Numbered from the stretch's first letter, positions 46,613 to 55,018 are shown. The stretch is 64,000 nt of DNA from Physcomitrium patens (GCF_000002425.4 NC_037253.1:3626576-3690575), one strand, 5' to 3'. Notes: generated from the sequence alone by a model not told the origin. Numbers and translations are program-made.

Positions 46613-48405
46613 AACGACCCACTAGCTCTTAGAATCAGTTCAGCGACCTAATTAAAGCCATCCAATGACCCGCCTTGAGGCCACCACTTTTCATCACGCC
46701 CACACAACACGCACACGCCGACATCAAAGAGACCAGTCCCACAAATTCAAGGAATTCAAATTTCCCACTCTCCCTAGCGGCTCTTTCTTCCTTTTGCAAC
46801 ACGCGGAATAATTGCAGACACCGCGAAGTCGTCGGAGATCTCCACAGCCGTTTAAACTTCACAATGCCGATGTTGAGCAGCACCGCAAGGGAAATCAAGA
46901 ACCAATGGAGCCTCAGCTTGCAAACACAGCGCCATTCCAAACTAGGACAGCTCCGCCACCCAATCGCAATATAGCATAGGGAACTCCTACTATCACCGCA
47001 GGGATTTGATCCACTACAACGAGGATCTCCACCACAGCACCGCACGCACGTAATGAGAAAAAATGACCCCGATAACCTCCGTAGCAGTCAGTCCCACCCT
47101 CGATGTCGGCTGCAATTGTTTAAGCAAGCAGACAAAATGCCAAGGAAGATAGAATGTGTGATTTGACGAAGTGCATCCAATGTAGTGTGATGTCTGGCAA
47201 GCTCCATGGAGAGGTGCAGCACAAATCTGTGTTTTACAGATCGTGGCCACACCACAAAGTTCAGCAACCGCAACAGCCCGCCACCGATGGAAATCCAAAG
47301 AAAAAAGAAAAATGGATCTACACTTGGACTGCCATAGCACTGAATCCAACAGCCGCATGAGCTCCACACCGTTGACGTTGAACAAACCACAACTCGCGCA
47401 ACCCAAAAAATAAAACACCAAATGGAACCTAGACAATGCCGATAGCTCCAACTACTGGAACCATGATAGGAAGAACGTAGCACAATCAGTAGCCCCAACC
47501 GCTTCTCAAGTCCTCACCGGAGTCCAACATCAGTCGAAGAAGGACCTAGGCAACCCTCGCACTTTTGCAATCCTCTACTCCAAATGCCGCTCCAGCTGCC
47601 TTGAGATCACGGACAAGAGAGAACAAGAAAATAACAAAAGCAATCATTGCACTGCCACCCTACAATGCCGCTCTACAAAATCGCAAGAATTACAAGAACC
47701 AAACCAGCAGCACAACTTCTAATCCACCGCAAAAGCACTTAGAGCCCTTGCTTCTAGCCGCAAGAATCCCGAAACCAAATTCCAAGGCGAGAAAATACCC
47801 CACTTCCGTTACAACATCAGAACTCAAAAATTACAAAAAAAAAAAAAAAAAAAAAAAAAGGAAAAAACGAGAGAGAGGATTCAGGGCGCCCCTGATTCCT
47901 ATCAGCAAGGACATTGCCGCCATTCAGGGGCAGCTTCTCGCCTTTTGGATCACCCTTCTATTTTTATTTTATTTCTTCCTTCTTCTTTTTTTCATTTCTC
48001 TTTCTTTTTCTTCTTTCTCTTTTTTCCTTCATCTCATCTTTTTCTTCCTTCTTTTCTTCTTCTTTCTATTCTTTTGATCTTTTTTTTTTTTTTTTTTTTG
48101 ATAACAAATACATATATATGTTTTAAAAACTATTAATAAATTTTTAAAAAAATCTTTTTTCCTTTTGACAATGAAGGCTACTCCCATTAAACCATCATCT
48201 AATGTTAGATATAAAAAACATCTCCAACATGAAAATTTGGCTTAATAAATTCTATCCTAAATTGCATATTTGCTATTGGCAATCTATTTTCTATTTCTCC
48301 TAAAAAAATCTCCTATTAATTCAAAAAATCTATGATTTTAAGCACCATAGGTGTATTTTTTATATTAAATACTTAAGTGAATTAATTTAGTGACTCATAC
48401 AAGTT
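45791..48405. repeat. Repeat D2 and adjoining GC-richer unknown element
   Basis: The block from about 45791 to 47900 is clearly richer in G+C and CpG than its surroundings, so it is younger than the decayed DNA on both sides. The right part (47565-48405) is the younger copy of D1. It has two poly(A) runs (46579-46610 and about 47827-47858) and a pyrimidine-rich stretch at 47950-48100. Open frames occur on both strands (for example 46062-46625 plus and 47014-47451 minus), overlap one another and show no motif I recognise. It may be a large LTR or a non-autonomous retroelement. Confidence 0.45.
46062..46625 (+). other. Open reading frame of unknown meaning in D2
   Basis: 187 codons from ATG to a TAG; the last part is the translated poly(A) run, so a real protein would not extend through it. 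Readable pieces include MTTIEMYHMLAEGAPAGSVG and ITERHFQTNPNLTSPGIIKL. No domain is recognised, there is no second copy in this window to test conservation, and the region looks like repeat DNA. I regard coding function as unlikely. Confidence 0.2.
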
Positions 48406-48976
48406 CTTATCAATATATTTCTTGAATGCAGCTAGCTTGTTTTGTAATAAGCTATAGATTGTTTCAAATGGCAGTTAAACTCTTTCTTGAAGATCAATTG
48501 AATAATCATATGGACAATGCTCTAGGAAAATATGGGCATTTTTTTTCTCAAAAACATCTTAATAATCTTAGTATTGACTTAAAATGTCATTTGTAGTCTT
48601 TTCACCATCAAAAATAGATATGGCATATATGACAAAAGCTAAACCTTCTTTTGTAGCATGCACAAAAGCTCTTGCACCTATAAATTAAGATTTTGTTGTA
48701 TTGGACTTATGATTTTTTACTTGACTAATAAAATATTCGATTAAACTACAAAAAAAATTAAGATCATCTAAAATCTAATCTATTTGAGGATTATAGCTTT
48801 TAGCCATGATAATCCTAAAATAATTAGATTGCAAGGAGATCTAATCATATTAAATATTACTAAGCTATTATGACTATTAGTAGCTACATCTAAAAGAATA
48901 GTTTTATAAGTAATATCTCCAAAAGAAAACAAACAACTATATATTATTTCTACATGCATGGGTTTGATTTTCTTGA

Positions 48977-49346
48977 CTAAAGATATTTCTTGTTTTTGAC
49001 AAAATCTTTATTTATAAAATAGGATAAGGCTCTTGAATCTATTAAAGCAAAGACTTTGTGATTTTTTGGTCCTAAATAAAATTCTATTGTAAAACAAGGT
49101 GAGGGATTTGACGAGAGAATAGGACCTTTGTTAGGTATTTCACAAGATTCTAGGCACACAATTCTTATTATAGCTAGAGAAATTTGTTTTCCAATACATT
49201 GTCCTCTTTGGCAACTATACTCCTCATCTTGTGATTATGTTGTTTTTTTGGATAATGTTGAGTATTGTGCTTGGATTCTCTATAATATAGGTATGTATCT
49301 TTTTAACAATCTCAAATCTTTTTTTGCTTAATAAGAAGTTTAAAAT
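48977..49346 (-). pseudogene. C2 gag end and protease fragment
   Basis: The minus-strand pieces include EEYSCQRGQCIGKQISLAII and ILSSNPSPCFTIEFYLGPKN, parallel to the C0 segment at 2311-2664. The protease block reads ALIDSRALSYFINKDFV, with DSRALS in place of the active DSGAS. The close match to C0 in segments absent from C suggests that C0 and C2 are an older subfamily. Confidence 0.7.
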
Positions 49347-49388
49347 GTACCTATCATGGACATACATTGGAAGATTCTTCGAATATTC

Positions 49389-49491
49389 TTCTAGAATATT
49401 CTCTAAAGATTCTCTAAAGATTCCTTTAAAAGGTTCTAGAAGATTCTTAGAATATTCCCTAAAGATTCTCTTAGAAGGTTCTAGAATATTC
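49389..49491 (+). promoter_or_regulatory. Heat-shock element cluster in U3 of element C
   Basis: Three perfect heat-shock factor sites made of alternating GAA/TTC modules at 2-bp spacing: TTCTAGAATATTC (49389-49401), TTCTAGAAGATTC (49434-49446) and the four-module GAAGGTTCTAGAATATTC (49474-49491). Further GAATATTC pairs lie between them. They sit 105-210 bp upstream of the TATA box. The 3' LTR carries the same three (55106-55118, 55151-55163, 55191-55208). Heat-shock factor binding is inferred from the known consensus. Confidence 0.8.
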
Positions 49492-49504
49492 TGATAGATT
49501 CTAG

Positions 49505-49594
49505 GAAGTTGCTCGAGAAGTTTCTTAATTAGTAGAAGTTGTTGGAGAAGCGTCCTAGTTAGCGGAAGTAGCTCGAGAAGCTTCCTATTCAGTA
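49505..49594 (+). repeat. Three 30-bp tandem repeats upstream of the TATA box
   Basis: Three consecutive units of exactly 30 bp start at 49505, 49535 and 49565, each beginning GAAGT(T/A)G and containing GAGAAG(T/C)(T/G)TC. They end one base before the TATA box. Related units occur in the C1 LTRs. They may be enhancer repeats. Confidence 0.9.
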
Positions 49595-49595
49595 G

Positions 49596-49603
49596 TATAT
49601 ATA
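49596..49603 (+). promoter_or_regulatory. TATA box of element C
   Basis: TATATATA lies 32 bp upstream of A49628, the first base of the 11-nt sequence that matches the primer site. That spacing is normal for plant polymerase II start sites and supports A49628 as the RNA 5' end. Confidence 0.8.
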
Positions 49604-49627
49604 GGAGTCGAGGCTAAAAAGTTCTTC

Positions 49628-49638
49628 AGTCTCGACAA
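49628..49638 (+). promoter_or_regulatory. Predicted RNA 5' end, self-primer sequence
   Basis: AGTCTCGACAA is exactly complementary over 11 bases to 49766-49776 next to the LTR end. In the Tf1/sushi group of elements the first 11 or so nucleotides of the transcript fold back on the primer site, are cut and prime reverse transcription. The start position itself is predicted from the TATA spacing. Confidence 0.75.
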
Positions 49639-49763
49639 CACATCTCTTGGAGTTCTAGCTCACCTTTCTGGTGTTGTTCTTGTACTCATCTGTTTAATCT
49701 AGTTCTGCCACTTCTTCTTGAACTTCTTGTTAGATTTCAAGTCTGTATTTTGTGTCCGTGACA

Positions 49764-50066
49764 GTTTGTCGAGACTACATTTTCACTAGTATCAGAGCTA
49801 GTTCCTTCTTGTTAGAGAGTGGATTACCCCTCTTCTTGAAGGTGTGCTAGTGTTTTAGAGGTTGCGGATTACCCTCCTCTAAACTGATATCTCTTCTTTC
49901 TCAATATTGGAGCCTTATTCTTCTTGGAGAGAGTGGATTACCCCTCATCTTGGAGTCTTAAGGCGTTTTAGAGGTTGCGGAGTACTCTCCTCTGAACCAA
50001 TATTGTCCTCTTGTCAAAACTCTTTTTTCTTCTTTCTGAAGGTTAGCCGAAGGTTAAGACGTTAAA
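49764..50066 (+). other. Untranslated leader of element C
   Basis: About 300 bp lie between the 5' LTR and the gag ATG. The leader holds the self-priming site, a TAGTATCAGAGCTAG at 49787-49801, which resembles the initiator tRNA-Met primer site TGGTATCAGAGC, and two direct repeats: GATTACCC(C/T)(T/C)C with surrounding sequence at about 49820-49880 and 49930-49990. Similar repeats occur in C1 (21955-22140). Confidence 0.7.
49766..49776 (+). promoter_or_regulatory. Self-priming primer-binding site of element C
   Basis: TTGTCGAGACT starts two bases after the 5' LTR end. It pairs perfectly with 49628-49638, and the pairing stops at both ends (position 12 is a mismatch). I found no tRNA 3' end that fits at this position. 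The same arrangement with two wobbles exists in C1 (22175-22185 with 22333-22343). Confidence 0.8.
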
Positions 50067-51068
50067 ATGGCTGAAAGTTTGGAATCCAAACTAGACGCCA
50101 TCATAAATGCTCTTGCCTCGTTGTCACATAGGACAACAGAGATCGAAGGAGTCATAGTAGGACTCCATAACAATAGAGCATCTGGGATAGCGCCATCTAA
50201 AGCATATCAGCCTCAAACTTCTGCGCCAGAAGAAGCAGTTCTACCTCCATTTCAACAAGATCGAGTAGTCCTACAACGAAAGGAGCCTCGAGTTAGTCTT
50301 CCGGATAAGTTTGATGGAACTCATTCCAAGTTTCGAGGTTTTGTCAACCAAATCAGGTTGATAACAATTTTACAGCCTGAACGTTATCCGACGGAGGAAG
50401 CGCGTGTTGGGCTTGTTGGAACCTTGCTTACAACACAAGCTCTGTCTTGGTTTACTCCCTTGTTCGAGAAGCGATCGCCAATCTTGAGCAACTTTGAAAT
50501 ATTCTTGGAGGCGTTTGCAGAAGCATTTGGCGAGCATGATAAAGTTCGATGGGCTACAACAAAGATCCGATCGCTACGACAAGGAACACGCTCTGCATCA
50601 GTCTATGCCTCGGATTTCAGACAATTGGCAAGTGACATTAATTGGAGTGAAGAGGCGTTGGTGAGTCAGTTTTATTGGGGCTTGAAGGATGATGTGAAGG
50701 ACTTGCTGTTATCTCTTCCTGATCCTCAAACGCTCAACGAAGCTATTAGCCAAGCTGTAAAGTGTGACAACCGCCTATTCCAGCGTCGCCAAGACCAACG
50801 TCCAAGACACCAAATGACTCGTTACGACGTGACTATGTCTGCAAATAGCTTAAACTCACATTCGGAGGCAACAGACATGCAAATCGACACGGCGCGTGTC
50901 CGATCTCTTACTCCAATAGAGAAGAAACGGCGTATGGAGGAAGGGTTATGTTTGTACTATGGAGAAGAAGATCACAAGGTTGGAAATTGCCCCAAGAAGC
51001 AAAATTGGCACCCTGTCAAGACTAGAAGTGCGATGATTCCGGAAAACGACGACGCCCAGCCACAGTAG
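50067..51068 (+). CDS. Element C Gag protein, zinc knuckle damaged
   Basis: 333 codons from ATG to TAG without a break. The N-terminus is short and acidic, and a capsid-type Retrotrans_gag domain spans about residues 75-240 (includes LVGTLLTTQALSWFTPLF and FEIFLEAFAEAFGEHD). A CCHC-type knuckle lies at residues 295-308, CLYYGEEDHKVGNC. The second Cys is Tyr (TAT at 50958-50960); C1 has CLYC at this position, so one G-to-A change explains it. Gag should form the particle and bind RNA; the altered knuckle may impair RNA packaging. The end ENDDAQPQ overlaps the open pol frame by about 43 bases. Confidence 0.95.
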   Translation: MAESLESKLDAIINALASLSHRTTEIEGVIVGLHNNRASGIAPSKAYQPQTSAPEEAVLPPFQQDRVVLQRKEPRVSLPDKFDGTHSKFRGFVNQIRLITILQPERYPTEEARVGLVGTLLTTQALSWFTPLFEKRSPILSNFEIFLEAFAEAFGEHDKVRWATTKIRSLRQGTRSASVYASDFRQLASDINWSEEALVSQFYWGLKDDVKDLLLSLPDPQTLNEAISQAVKCDNRLFQRRQDQRPRHQMTRYDVTMSANSLNSHSEATDMQIDTARVRSLTPIEKKRRMEEGLCLYYGEEDHKVGNCPKKQNWHPVKTRSAMIPENDDAQPQ

Positions 51069-54000
51069 GAACCGTGCGGCTCGACAATCTAATATCACGA
51101 CAACAATCAGGTTCCTCCTTCTCTGTCCAACCTGCCCGTTGTTTTACAATTCTTTTGTTTTTAGGCCCTCAAAAACAAAAAACTTTAGCTTTATTGGATT
51201 CGGGGGCATCTACTTGTTTTTTAGATGAAGAGTTTGCTAAACGCCACAAGATCCGTTTAGTACAGAAGTCCAAACCTGTTCACGTAGAGGTGATAGATGG
51301 ACGACCCTTATTGTCAGGCAACGTTACCCACGAATCAGAACCTATAGAAGTGGTGTTTAAGGACCATAGTAGTCACGTTATTTTTAATATCATTAGAACC
51401 CCATCAAGCCCTGTTATCCTTGGTCTTTCTTGGTTAGAAGATCATAATCTGTCCATTGATTGGAGGCTACGAAGGATAACATTTCCTGAAAAAAATAATA
51501 ATAAACCTGTTGGTAGAACCTACATGAAGAAATCCATGTTTATTGGAGCGAGAGCGTTCCTAAGATCGTCCAAGGAAGGCGCACCATTTGTCATTTATGC
51601 AGCTCCAACTAGCGGCGAGAATATCTCAACATCGAATATACCAGAGCAATATAGGGATTTTGAAGACGTGTTTCAGAAGAAGAACGCCGATATACTGCCG
51701 AAACATCGACCATATGATTGCGCCATAGACTTAGAGGAAGGAGCGCAACCACCTTTTGGTCCAATATACAACCTATCGCAGACGGAGTTGGCACAATTGC
51801 GGAAGTACATCGATGAGAATCTAGCCAAGAATTTTATTCGACATTCAAAGTCGCCAGCTGGAGCACCAATCCTATTCGTGAAGAAAAAGGATGGCTCACT
51901 GCGGATGTGCGTGGACTACCGAAGACTCAACAAGGTGACCAAGAAAAATCGCTATCCCTTACCTTTGATCTCCGGCCTCTTAGATCAACTTGGACGTGCA
52001 AGGATTTTTACAAAGATTGATTTAAGAGGAGCCTACAACCTTGTGCGAATCAAAGAAGGAGATGAATGGAAGACAGCCTTTCGTACAAGGTATGGCCATT
52101 TTGAGTACAATGTCATGCCTTTTGGTCTTACCAATGCTCCAGCGGTCTTTCAGCATATGATGAACGACATCTTTCGGGAGTACCTCGATGACTTTGTTGT
52201 CATCTATCTGGATGATATTTTGATATTTTCCAAGAATAAAGAAGAACATAAGAAGCACGTTTGTTTGGTTCTTGAAAAACTACGCGAACGAGGACTCTAC
52301 GCCAAGTTGGAGAAGTGTCAATTTCACCAGAATGAGATGGAATTTTTGGGCTTCATTGCGACTACAGAGGGCTTGAAGATGGATCCAAAAAAGGTAGAAG
52401 CAATTATATCTTGGGAAGTTCCGAAGACGGTTAGAGATGTTCAGTGTTTTCTTGGATTTGCTAACTTCTATCGGATCTTCATCAAGAATTATTCTCAAGT
52501 TGCTGCACCACTCACGCGTCTAACAAGAAAAGACAAGCTTGAATGGGGATCACAAGCAGCAAAAGTATTTCAAGATCTCAAGACGGCATTCACTACGGCT
52601 CCAATCTTGGTACACCTTGACTTTGCAAAGGCTTTCTATTTAGAGACCGATGCTTCAGATTTTGCTTTGGGAGCTGTGCTTTCACAGATGGGCATAGACA
52701 AGAAGCTTCATCCAGTTGCGTTCTATTCACGGAAGTTCTCTGCTGCTGAGATCAACTACGAGATCCACGACAAAGAGCTGCTTGCTATAGTGGATGCCTT
52801 CCAAGAGTGGCGTCACTTCCTCGAAGGAGCTGCACATCCAGTGACTGTTTATACGGACCACAAGAATTTGGAGTACTTCATGACAGCTCGAATTTTGAAT
52901 CATCGTCAAGCTCGATGGAATATGTCTCTATCACGATTTGACTTTATTATCACCTACCACCTTGAAAAACAGCAAGGATTATCTGACGCATTATCGAGGA
53001 GATCATATCTTACGCCAAAGGCTGGAGAAGCAGCGTTTGATCAACAATGTACAACATTGTTGAAACCAGAAAAATTCAGGATTTTTGCTACTGTTGCAAC
53101 TATCGATGACGGCTTCCTCAGCGAGGTACGTACTGCGACCATTGAGGATTCTATAGCTCTTGACATCAAACAACGTGCCGATAATGACAAGTTTAAGGTG
53201 GAGGGAGATCTTCTGTATTTTGAGGAGCGGTTGTATATCCCAAAAGGACCAACTCGACTCCGAGTACTTCAATCTCGCCACGACTTTCCAGCTGCGGGAC
53301 ATTTTGGATTCAACAAGACTTTGGAGCTCATTTCACGAGATTTTTGGTGGCCCCAAATGTGGAAGGATGTGAAGGAATTTGTCCTTTCTTGTGATGTTTG
53401 TTCAAGATCCAAGATCCCTCGACATCGTCCGTATGGACTTCTCCAGCCATTGCCTATTCCGCACCGACTATGGTCTTCAGTTTCTATGGACTTCATTACG
53501 GACCTACCGCCATCGAATTCATTTGACATCATCTTTGTTGTGGTGGATCGATTTACAAACATGGCGCATTTCGTGCCTTGCAAGAAAACATCGTCAAGTG
53601 AAGACACCGCAAGACTCTTTCTTGATAACATATATCGTTATCATGGCCTACCAGATGATATCGTGTCGGATCGAGGTACTCAATTTGTATCCAAGTTTTG
53701 GAGGTCCCTCTTTGAGATATTGAAGGTGGATATTAAGCTCTCTTTGGCTTTTCATCCTCAAACTGACGGTCAAACAGAGCGGGTGAATCAAGTTTTGGAG
53801 CAATATTTACGATGCAGCATCAACTATCAACAAGATGATTGGACTGCATATCTACCGCTTGCTGAGTTCGCATACAACAACACTCTTCATGCGTCAACTC
53901 AACAAACACCATTCTTCTCCAACTACGGATACCACCCCAAGCTCGATTTATTGAGTTCTTCAGCAAATAACAACCCAGCAGCTAAAGGATTTGTGAAGCA

Positions 54001-54541
54001 ACTATCGGAGCTTCAAGCGACGTTGAAGCTTCAATTGCAATCTGCCCAAGAGAGTTACAAGGCATGTGCAGATAAATATCGAAATGAGGCGCCTACTTTT
54101 AAAGTTGGAAGTAAAGTATGGCTTCTTCGACGGAATATCAAGACCAAGCGGCCATGTGACAAATTGGACTATCGAAGATTAGGGCCATTTGTTATCGAGA
54201 AGCAGATCAATCCGGTGGCATATCGTCTGGAGTTACCAGCTACTATGAAGGTACATCCAGTCTTTCACGTGTCTTTGTTGGAACCTTATCGAGAATCAGC
54301 TTTTCCCCAAAGAGTACAAAGTCCGCCACCAAGTATCGAAATTGAAAACCATGAGGAATACGAGGTGAAAAAGGTACTAGATTCACGGCGTAATAGGAGA
54401 AAATTGGAGTATTTAGTACATTGGAGTGGATACGACATCAATGAACGAACGTGGGAGCGTGCCGAAAATCTTGCCAATGCACCAAAAAAGGTACAAGAAT
54501 TTCATCAACGATATCCTCATAAACCTAAGCCGATTCAATGA
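51026..54541 (+). CDS. Element C Pol polyprotein with chromodomain
   Basis: The frame is open from 51026, after a TAG at 51023, and has no ATG near its start. The first GTG is at 51074. It lies -1 relative to gag, so expression by frameshifting or reinitiation is expected. Numbering from the 51074 codon, the order is: aspartic protease (LLDSGASTCFL, Asp near 42), reverse transcriptase (VIYLDDILIFS, YLDD at 378-381), RNase H (TDASDFALGAVLSQM near 525, then YTDHKNLEYF and LSDALSRR), integrase HHCC (H-DFPAAGH ... CDVC from about 736), integrase core (SMDFITDLP, VSDRGTQF, DGQTERVNQ), GPF/Y module (RRLGPFVIEKQ) and chromodomain at about 1093-1150 ([25 protein letters not shown]). All catalytic motifs look intact. 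Confidence 0.95.
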   Translation, partial: KCDDSGKRRRPATVGTVRLDNLISRQQSGSSFSVQPARCFTILLFLGPQKQKTLALLDSGASTCFLDEEFAKRHKIRLVQKSKPVHVEVIDGRPLLSGNVTHESEPIEVVFKDHSSHVIFNIIRTPSSPVILGLSWLEDHNLSIDWRLRRITFPEKNNNKPVGRTYMKKSMFIGARAFLRSSKEGAPFVIYAAPTSGENISTSNIPEQYRDFEDVFQKKNADILPKHRPYDCAIDLEEGAQPPFGPIYNLSQTELAQLRKYIDENLAKNFIRHSKSPAGAPILFVKKKDGSLRMCVDYRRLNKVTKKNRYPLPLISGLLDQLGRARIFTKIDLRGAYNLVRIKEGDEWKTAFRTRYGHFEYNVMPFGLTNAPAVFQHMMNDIFREYLDDFVVIYLDDILIFSKNKEEHKKHVCLVLEKLRERGLYAKLEKCQFHQNEMEFLGFIATTEGLKMDPKKVEAIISWEVPKTVRDVQCFLGFANFYRIFIKNYSQVAAPLTRLTRKDKLEWGSQAAKVFQDLKTAFTTAPILVHLDFAKAFYLETDASDFALGAVLSQMGIDKKLHPVAFYSRKFSAAEINYEIHDKELLAIVDAFQEWRHFLEGAAHPVTVYTDHKNLEYFMTARILNHRQARWNMSLSRFDFIITYHLEKQQGLSDALSRRSYLTPKAGEAAFDQQCTTLLKPEKFRIFATVATIDDGFLSEVRTATIEDSIALDIKQRADNDKFKVEGDLLYFEERLYIPKGPTRLRVLQSRHDFPAAGHFGFNKTLELISRDFWWPQMWKDVKEFVLSCDVCSRSKIPRHRPYGLLQPLPIPHRLWSSVSMDFITDLPPSNSFDIIFVVVDRFTNMAHFVPCKKTSSSEDTARLFLDNIYRYHGLPDDIVSDRGTQFVSKFWRSLFEILKVDIKLSLAFHPQTDGQTERVNQVLEQYLRCSINYQQDDWTAYLPLAEFAYNNTLHASTQQTPFFSNYGYHPKLDLLSSSANNNPAAKGFVKQLSELQATLKLQLQSAQESYKACADKYRNEAPTFKVGSKVWLLRRNIKTKRPCDKLDYRRLGPFVIEKQINPVAYRLELPATMKVHPVFHVSLLEPYRESAFPQRVQSPPPSIEIENHEEYEVKKVLDSRRNRRKLEYLVHWSGYDINERTWERAENLANAPKKVQEFHQRYPHKPKPIQ

Positions 54542-54670
54542 TAGCTTCTTGCTGAAGCTTGCTCATCAAGTAGCATAAAAAGGGGGGAGGGCACCTCCAA
54601 AACCCATAGTTCGATAGTGTAGAACTTTATTAGCAACTATAGTTTGCTCTCATCATTTTAGCCTTTGGAC
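54542..54670 (+). other. Spacer between pol and third ORF of element C
   Basis: 129 bp include AAAAAGGGGGGAGGGCACC at about 54577-54595, a purine-rich run that could be a central polypurine tract. The C1 equivalent also contains a purine run (AAGAAAGGGAGAGAGCACC). No other feature seen. Confidence 0.5.
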
Positions 54671-55018
54671 ATGGATAGTCAAGATACTACACCTGTTATG
54701 TCATCTCAAGCGACTAGCTCACGAAGACGACCGCGAGATGAAGAACCGCCTGCACCACGACGACGTCGGAGGATACCGAGCAACAGATCGCTAGTAATTG
54801 TATTTGAGGTCGAGCCTGCCTACGACGGTCAGCCAAAAGGTGTGTTTGGAGGACAGTTTCACAATGAAGACACAGAAGCCCACGCTTGGTCAGAGGTTGA
54901 AGGTGTTGGTCACTACCGTTGGCTTCAAGGGCCGATGAATCATTTGCCTCGTGAACAACAATTGGAATTCATAGCGGATGTGATGCGACAGATTTTCATT
55001 TTCTTGCGTTGGTATTGA
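54671..55018 (+). CDS. Third ORF of element C, unknown conserved protein
   Basis: 115 codons from the ATG at 54671 (MDSQDTTPVMSSQ) to TGA at 55016-55018. The N-terminal third is Arg-rich and proline-rich (SSRRRPRDEEPPAPRRRRR), resembling a nuclear localisation signal. A globular-looking part follows: VIVFEVEPAYDGQPKGVF, HAWSEVEGVGHYRWLQGP, MNHLPREQQLEFIADVM and an aromatic end FIFLRWY. No signal peptide or transmembrane segment is visible, so it is not an obvious envelope. C1 and C0 carry homologous ORFs at the same place. I do not recognise a family. Confidence 0.8.
   Translation: MDSQDTTPVMSSQATSSRRRPRDEEPPAPRRRRRIPSNRSLVIVFEVEPAYDGQPKGVFGGQFHNEDTEAHAWSEVEGVGHYRWLQGPMNHLPREQQLEFIADVMRQIFIFLRWY

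Larger units (their letters stand above)
49352..49763 (+). repeat. 5' LTR of element C
   Basis: It begins TATCATGGAC (TGTCATGGAC in the 3' LTR, so the terminal TG is mutated to TA) and ends CCGTGACA. In order it holds heat-shock elements, three 30-bp repeats, a TATA box, the predicted start at 49628 and an R-U5 of about 135 bp. The end is fixed by the GTACC duplication. The TA terminus would be expected to matter for re-integration only in copies that inherit it. Confidence 0.95.

Noticed and set aside
47014..47498. Overlapping minus-strand ORFs of 136-145 codons in D2
   Set aside because: They occur in several frames of the same GC-richer DNA, lack domains and overlap plus-strand ORFs, as random open frames do in such composition.
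47914..48136. Plus-strand ORFs rich in Phe, Ser and Leu
   Set aside because: They are translations of the pyrimidine-rich stretch at 47950-48100.
52022..54477. Minus-strand ORFs opposite pol of element C
   Set aside because: All lie antisense to the conserved pol domains and show no motif.
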